Source: DAOVQB01 sp023128935 (GTDB lineage: Bacteria > Eisenbacteria > RBG-16-71-46 > CAIMUX01 > WJJG01). Taken from it: a stretch of DNA of 64,000 nt. This document shows positions 59,876 to 64,000 of this stretch, piece after piece (within the stretch, counting starts at the first letter, position 1; each line of letters begins with the position of its first letter). The stretch is from assembly GCA_030628905.1 (NCBI GenBank), contig DAOVQB010000001.1, forward strand, positions 1 through 64,000, read 5' to 3'. The position numbers were made by a program, and so were the translations under genes. A model generated the notes under the pieces. It was not told the DNA's origin. It made no database searches and worked only from the letters and a program-made list of their open reading frames with translations.

Positions 59876-61504
59876 CTACTGAAGGAGCTCGTTCTTTACA
59901 AACAACGTTCTCTCCGTATTTGGAATATTCATCCTCTTCCAGTCGCAGGTCTCATAATTGTGCAAGAAGTCATGCCACTCGTCATCTTCCAATAATCTCG
60001 ATTCGTTTTCTAGTTTTGTGCTGACAACAATCATATTTATTCTCTGCTCATCCAAGAATTCTCGGAAAGCATTCTTTTTAACGTAAACGCCCACACTACG
60101 GAATCTATCGCCAAAATAGATATCATACCCAGGCCGGGCCGCAAGGAGTCTGACTTCCTTTGCGATACTAAGTGACCTGATTATGTTGATCGTCTCCATG
60201 TTGGCCATGCCTGCATTCAGTGTCAAATGACCTGGGGTATTGTACTCGCAGAGAAAAGGAGTAAAAGACAGTACTATGAATGCTGTGAAAAGTTGTTTCA
60301 TGCCGTTGGGATTCTTGGCCGCATTCCGGAGCACGAGAAGCGCTGCTCCACTGATGAGGAGAGTACACGGAAGCAGAAGGTAGTGAGTGCGGGGGAAAAT
60401 AATAATACATGAGACAAGTCCTGGTATGGAGCATAATGCAATGTGCAGCAGGAAAATGCTGCGCTCTTGGATGGCCTTGTTGAGTCCGATGAACCAATCG
60501 TTCTTGAACCGCAATAGAAACGCTATCACAACTGCGGGAAATAGGAGACCCTCGGCTATCCAGAAGATCTTTGGGGTAATAGGCATGATGATGTTATAGT
60601 GAGGGAAAAGTAGTTTCGGAATAGTGAGTGGGGTTCGGAGGATGTTGTAACAAAGGTGATAGAGAAAATATAGAGGATTGGCCACGAAAGAAGAGAAGAT
60701 GCTGTGAGCATTACCGAAGTGTTCCGAAGAGATAGTATCCCAATGAGTCCAGGGGTTAAGGTTGGAGTCGGTACAAGTTGCCCAGTTTACAGAGAAGTGT
60801 TGGCGGAATGCCAGAAAGCTCCTATCGGCTTCTCCAGCAAAAGCAGGCAGGCCAAAGATGGCGATGAGAGCCGAAGAAGAACAAACAAATATGAGCAGAG
60901 CTAGCAGTTCTGAAGAAAAGTGAAATTGTCGGAAATTGCGAACAAGAAGGATGATGTAGAGGATGATCAAAAGCTCGAATGAGAGGATAAGATTAGGGCA
61001 GACGAAAGAAGACAGTAGCGAACCGAGAGAAACTAATAGTGTAGCGATAGTGGGCGATCGAAAGTGAGAGGCGAGAATGAAGAATGGCAGAAGCGTCAGA
61101 AGGGAGAAGTGCACGTACTTCGGGCGTAGAGGAAGATTAGAAAAGGAGATGAGGAAGTAGGCGGAGACGAGTAGGGCGGCAAGCGGGCGCAACTTGTAGG
61201 TTCTGAGGAACACGTAGATAAAGAGGGGAATGGCGATGGTGAGGAGACGATAGTTAAGATAAAAGAGGCTAACGGGGTCGGGCCGAAGTAGGGATAGCAC
61301 GAAATACCACAGGGAATAGAGAGGTGCGAGTAGAGGGCCGGGAAGTCCGTGAATGGGGATTTGAAGGCCATTTGACAGGTAAACACTTTCATCAGCTAGA
61401 ACGATGTCCATGAAGCTCTCTAGCGCGAAGGTGAATTTGAAACCTGAGACCAGGAGGATTGCGACAGCAAAGAGATCAAACCTGAAGGCGTTGGACTGCT
61501 TCAT
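59876..61504 (-). CDS. Low-GC polytopic membrane protein, probable GT39-like glycosyltransferase
   Basis: 542 residues, about ten transmembrane helices (for example FDLFAVAILLVSGFKFTFAL, LLTIAIPLFIYVFLRTYK, LILSFELLIILYIILLVRN). An early acidic segment DIVLADESVYLSNG resembles the D(E/D) loop of ArnT/PMT-like lipid-linked sugar transferases, and a soluble C-terminal ~90 residues follow. Codon use and base composition (about 40-45% GC, AT-rich third positions) differ sharply from all neighbours, suggesting acquisition from another organism. Substrate unknown. Confidence 0.65.
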   Translation of the reverse strand: MKQSNAFRFDLFAVAILLVSGFKFTFALESFMDIVLADESVYLSNGLQIPIHGLPGPLLAPLYSLWYFVLSLLRPDPVSLFYLNYRLLTIAIPLFIYVFLRTYKLRPLAALLVSAYFLISFSNLPLRPKYVHFSLLTLLPFFILASHFRSPTIATLLVSLGSLLSSFVCPNLILSFELLIILYIILLVRNFRQFHFSSELLALLIFVCSSSALIAIFGLPAFAGEADRSFLAFRQHFSVNWATCTDSNLNPWTHWDTISSEHFGNAHSIFSSFVANPLYFLYHLCYNILRTPLTIPKLLFPHYNIIMPITPKIFWIAEGLLFPAVVIAFLLRFKNDWFIGLNKAIQERSIFLLHIALCSIPGLVSCIIIFPRTHYLLLPCTLLISGAALLVLRNAAKNPNGMKQLFTAFIVLSFTPFLCEYNTPGHLTLNAGMANMETINIIRSLSIAKEVRLLAARPGYDIYFGDRFRSVGVYVKKNAFREFLDEQRINMIVVSTKLENESRLLEDDEWHDFLHNYETCDWKRMNIPNTERTLFVKNELLQ

Positions 61505-61814
61505 GATCGACCCGAATCCTCAAAAGGCTTCCATGGACTTGCCTTGAAGAGTCAAGGAAGATATGGGCGTAAAGAAACTCGGGGGCAGACAAGGTACAAG
61601 CACTAGTCGCGATCAAAGGGGCCCTGGTGGACAAGGCCGGTGATGCAGGAATCAAAATGAGGTCTCTGACCAGATGGAAAATGCCATCCCCAGAGAAATA
61701 TCCCACGGATTGCCTTTGAGTTCAAGGGAAACAGGAAGCCTGCATTGGAGATGAAAAGGTAAACTATTGATCATGACCAGCGGCAAAAGATTGGTGCTGC
61801 CGGCCAGATCTCCA
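61505..61814. other. Intergenic stretch without a recognisable gene
   Basis: About 310 bases separating the low-GC membrane protein from the aldo/keto reductase. Short frames on both strands show no domain pattern or ribosome binding site. GC rises again towards the right end. Confidence 0.4.
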
Positions 61815-62825
61815 TTAACGCCGCACTTGCTCGGCGCCGCGAGCCATGAGATCCGGGATGGGCAGGTGATAGGGACATTTCTCCAGGCACTCGCCGCATG
61901 CCGTGCAGTCGGAATATTTCTTCTCCAGGCCTGCCAATCGTTCGAGGGCCCAATCGATCAGGTCGTAGCGCTCATAGTAGGCATGGAGCAGCAGCAGCAT
62001 CGGGATATGGAGCCCGTTCGGGCAGGGCATGCAGTAGCCGCAGCGGCGGCAGAAGCGGCCACCCCAGCGTTCCTTCTCACATGCGAGGGCGAGGAGCTCT
62101 GCATGGTTCGGTGGCCTGAGCCGCTCGCCGACCGCGGCGTTCTCCTCAACCTGAGCTATGCTGTCCATTCCTGGGATAACAACATCGATTCCCCGGGTTA
62201 GTTCGAAGCGCAGCGCTGCTGGCACATGGGTGAGCGCCCCGCCAGCGGCCGGTTTCATGGCAATGATCCCGACCCCTGCCTCCGTGGCAGCAGGGATGAC
62301 ATCATCGGACCATTCGATCTCAATCGGGTTGAACGGGTGCTGCACAGTATCGAAGGCGCCCGTCTGGATAGCCGCTATCAAGGCTGGCCGGCTGTGACTG
62401 GTGATGCCCAGGAAACCAACCTTGCCCTGCTCACGCGCTCGCGCCAGGGCTTCGTAAGCCCCACCCGGCGCCAGCACCTGCGCCAACTCCTTATCTGAGC
62501 CTATGGCATGGAGTTGATAGATATCGATGAAGTCCGTTTGAAGGTCGCGCAAGCTCGTCTCGATCTCCTTGGCCATACCGGCAGCGTCGCGGGAGAGGGC
62601 CTTTGAGGCCAAAATGAACTCGCTGCGCCGGCTGCTCAGCGCGCGGCCGATCTTCTCCTCGCTGTCGGTGTACCCGCGGGCTGTGTCGATGAAGGTGATC
62701 CCGCAATCGAGCGCCTTGTGGAGCACGAGCGCGGAATCATCAAAGCTGAGACCTTGGATCGGAATGCCACCCAGGCCAACGACGGACACATCCAGGCTGG
62801 TCTTGCCCAAGATTCGCGTTTCCAT
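61815..62825 (-). CDS. Aldo/keto reductase with C-terminal 4Fe-4S ferredoxin domain
   Basis: 336 residues. AKR barrel: METRILGKTSLDVSVVGLGG, FIDTARGYTDSEEKIGRAL (catalytic Asp and Tyr), lysine in ILASKA, and YQLHAIG. The C-terminal ~80 residues carry Cys clusters (FCRRCGYCMPCPNGLHI, CTACGECLEKCPYHLPI) that can bind two Fe-S clusters, as in COG1453-type reductases. An NAD(P)H- or ferredoxin-linked oxidoreductase; substrate unknown. Minus strand, divergent from the protease gene. Confidence 0.9.
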   Translation of the reverse strand: METRILGKTSLDVSVVGLGGIPIQGLSFDDSALVLHKALDCGITFIDTARGYTDSEEKIGRALSSRRSEFILASKALSRDAAGMAKEIETSLRDLQTDFIDIYQLHAIGSDKELAQVLAPGGAYEALARAREQGKVGFLGITSHSRPALIAAIQTGAFDTVQHPFNPIEIEWSDDVIPAATEAGVGIIAMKPAAGGALTHVPAALRFELTRGIDVVIPGMDSIAQVEENAAVGERLRPPNHAELLALACEKERWGGRFCRRCGYCMPCPNGLHIPMLLLLHAYYERYDLIDWALERLAGLEKKYSDCTACGECLEKCPYHLPIPDLMARGAEQVRR

Positions 62826-62981
62826 GGGGCCATTCTAGTATGCTTCGCCCGGGGAATCGAGGCTTGGAACGGCCAATCCTCTTGAGGAAGAGATATGGTA
62901 TCATTAGTAGTTGGGTTGGCTGGTCATCCTGCATGGCTGGCGGTTCCACGGATCCAGGTCACACACCGAGGGGGAGCTGCG

Positions 62982-64000
62982 ATGATCACGAGACGCCTTT
63001 TGCTGTCAGTCATTTCAATCATGCTGCTCGCTGTGCTATTTGCATGGCCGTTCGCGGCCATGGGCAACGCGACGCCCTGCGAGGCCATGGGAAGCGCGAC
63101 GCCCTACGAGGCCATCCCAAGCAGCTCACTTCATTCCCACGTCTTGGGCGCCCAAACGACGGCGCCCACCGGGCGAATTGCCATCAAGTTCACGGACGAG
63201 AGCGGCCTGGTGGTGGAAGGGGGTTGTCTCGATCCCTCATCCCCGCATGCACAGCGCATGACTGATTTCCTTGCGGCTACCGCCCCGGCCTTCAGCCTAC
63301 AGCGCCACTTCTCGCGCACCACGGCTGAGCTTGAGGCCGAGCGCCTTTTCGCGGAGCAGCGGGTGGGAGGACGGCTGCCCAACCTCAATCGCTACGCGCA
63401 CCTCGATCCCACGCGAGCGGTTTCCCGCGCAGAATTGATGGAGACCTTGGAAGCGTTGCTGACCGATCCGGCTATTGAGACTGCTTTCCTAGAGCCGGTG
63501 GCGGTGCCAGCCGCGCTCGGGTTTGATGCCTTCCATGGCACCTTCGAGCCGGAGATTCACCTGATGAATTCGCCGTCGGGCCGGACCCCCGACTTCACCG
63601 CTCTCCAAGGCTACCTCGGCCCGGCACCCGATGGCGTGGATGCCGAAGGGGTCTGGGGTATTCCAGGCGGTCGCGGCCAGACCGTCCAGGTGCTCGATAT
63701 CGAAGGCGCTTGGCTCTGGGAACATGAGGATCTGCCGGATCCTTTCTTCACGGCCGGCGGCGTAGTCGGGGATCTGGGCTGGCGCAACCATGGCACAGCC
63801 GTTGCTGGCGAGATCCGGGGCACCGCCAACGGCTATGGCGTGAGCGGAATCAGCCATGAGGTGCAGATTGGCGGTGTCTCCATCGCGGAGCTGTGGGTCG
63901 CCGATGCGATCAACACGGCTGCCGCCAATCTGGAGTTGGGCGGCATCTACCTAATAGAGCTTCACGCTCCTGGACCCAACGCCACTGGCTCAGGTCAGTT
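62982..64000 (+). CDS. Subtilisin-like (S8) serine protease, 3' partial
   Basis: 339 residues visible; continues past the window. The ATG at 62982 follows GAGGGGGAG. Signal peptide (LLLSVISIMLLAVLFAWPFAAMG) then a 9-residue tandem duplication (MGNATPCEA/MGSATPYEA) and a propeptide. The catalytic domain begins with VQVLDIEGAW (Asp) and reaches NHGTAVAGEIRG (His); the Ser site lies beyond the edge. Secreted protease; likely ends in a sorting domain like its neighbours, which cannot be seen. Confidence 0.88.
   Translation, partial: MITRRLLLSVISIMLLAVLFAWPFAAMGNATPCEAMGSATPYEAIPSSSLHSHVLGAQTTAPTGRIAIKFTDESGLVVEGGCLDPSSPHAQRMTDFLAATAPAFSLQRHFSRTTAELEAERLFAEQRVGGRLPNLNRYAHLDPTRAVSRAELMETLEALLTDPAIETAFLEPVAVPAALGFDAFHGTFEPEIHLMNSPSGRTPDFTALQGYLGPAPDGVDAEGVWGIPGGRGQTVQVLDIEGAWLWEHEDLPDPFFTAGGVVGDLGWRNHGTAVAGEIRGTANGYGVSGISHEVQIGGVSIAELWVADAINTAAANLELGGIYLIELHAPGPNATGSGQ
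63057..63110 (+). repeat. 27-base tandem duplication near the protease signal peptide
   Basis: GCCATGGGCAACGCGACGCC and GCCATGGGAAGCGCGACGCC start 27 bases apart (63057 and 63084); a third partial copy (GAGGCCATCCCAAGC) follows. In-frame, adding nine residues per unit after the signal peptide. Confidence 0.85.

Noticed and set aside
59750..59995. Plus-strand frame encoding a helix-rich 81-residue peptide
   Set aside because: No convincing ribosome binding site, overlaps the 3' end of the minus-strand membrane-protein gene, and no family pattern; left as part of the gap description.

Overview
The window is about 60% GC and densely coded, mostly on the + strand. It looks like a diderm (Gram-negative type) chromosome from an uncultured lineage. 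Signs of an outer membrane are a TonB-type protein, several lipoproteins, a periplasmic PpiC/SurA-like isomerase and TatC. At least three secreted proteins carry FlgD-like/'sorting-domain' C-termini ending in ..ILR or ..LLR, as is common in FCB-related candidate phyla (Eisenbacteria, Krumholzibacteria and Latescibacteria types). This placement is inference; no rRNA is present. Apart from a few remnants the region is a housekeeping backbone, with no CRISPR, prophage or intact insertion sequence.

Layout. 1-9.5 kb: 3' part of a giant beta-propeller-like secreted protein, a lipoprotein with Gly/aromatic repeats, a strong terminator, a YacP-like NYN protein, two TPR proteins, tRNA-Ser and tRNA-Arg, and a lipoprotein. 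9.5-13.6 kb: tadA, tRNA-Ser, tRNA-Ala, a large-type SRP RNA, dnaX, ybaB and recR, the Bacillus-like order. 13.6-19.1 kb: mglB-like, mglA-like, pgpA, cinA, thpR, recA, recX. 19.1-27 kb: rmlD-like, a UbiA-family prenyltransferase, ispE, spoVG, tRNA-Gln, prs, the bL25 gene, pth and a K+-dependent-type membrane pyrophosphatase. 27-33.3 kb: rpsF, rpsR, rplI, a PpiC lipoprotein, a bifunctional-nuclease-family gene, a TPR/periplasmic-binding fusion and a convergent tonB-like gene. 33.3-44.4 kb: EF-G, selA, a SPOR protein, smc, tatC, coaX. 44.3-51.5 kb: a glycosyltransferase (minus), then folB, folK, a deoxynucleoside kinase, panB, panC, a GlmU-like/HIT fusion and a LytR_C-type membrane protein, mostly overlapping by a few bases. 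51.6-64 kb: the accessory end, with an internally deleted secreted-protein remnant, a secreted M14 carboxypeptidase, a PAS-sensor fragment, a probably frameshifted DUF218-like gene, recQ, a secreted beta-helix protein, a low-GC membrane protein, an Fe-S aldo/keto reductase and the start of a subtilisin-like protease cut by the window edge.

The genes group by function. DNA repair and replication are represented by dnaX, recR, recA, recX, smc and recQ. Translation is represented by ribosomal proteins, EF-G, five tRNAs, tadA, SRP RNA, pth and prs. A cofactor operon makes folate and pantothenate/CoA precursors, with coaX a little upstream. Envelope functions include pgpA, ispE, TatC, the SPOR protein and the LpoA-like protein.

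The most unusual items are: (1) a GlmU-like + HIT fusion (49742-50905) in which catalytic residues of both halves appear to be lost; (2) a pantothenate synthetase with a ~155-residue histone-H1-like Lys-rich N-terminal extension (48363-49712); (3) tRNA-Gln sitting exactly where Bacillus has glmU between spoVG and prs; (4) gene remnants at 51.6-55.5 kb; (5) two convergent gene pairs with overlapping 3' ends.
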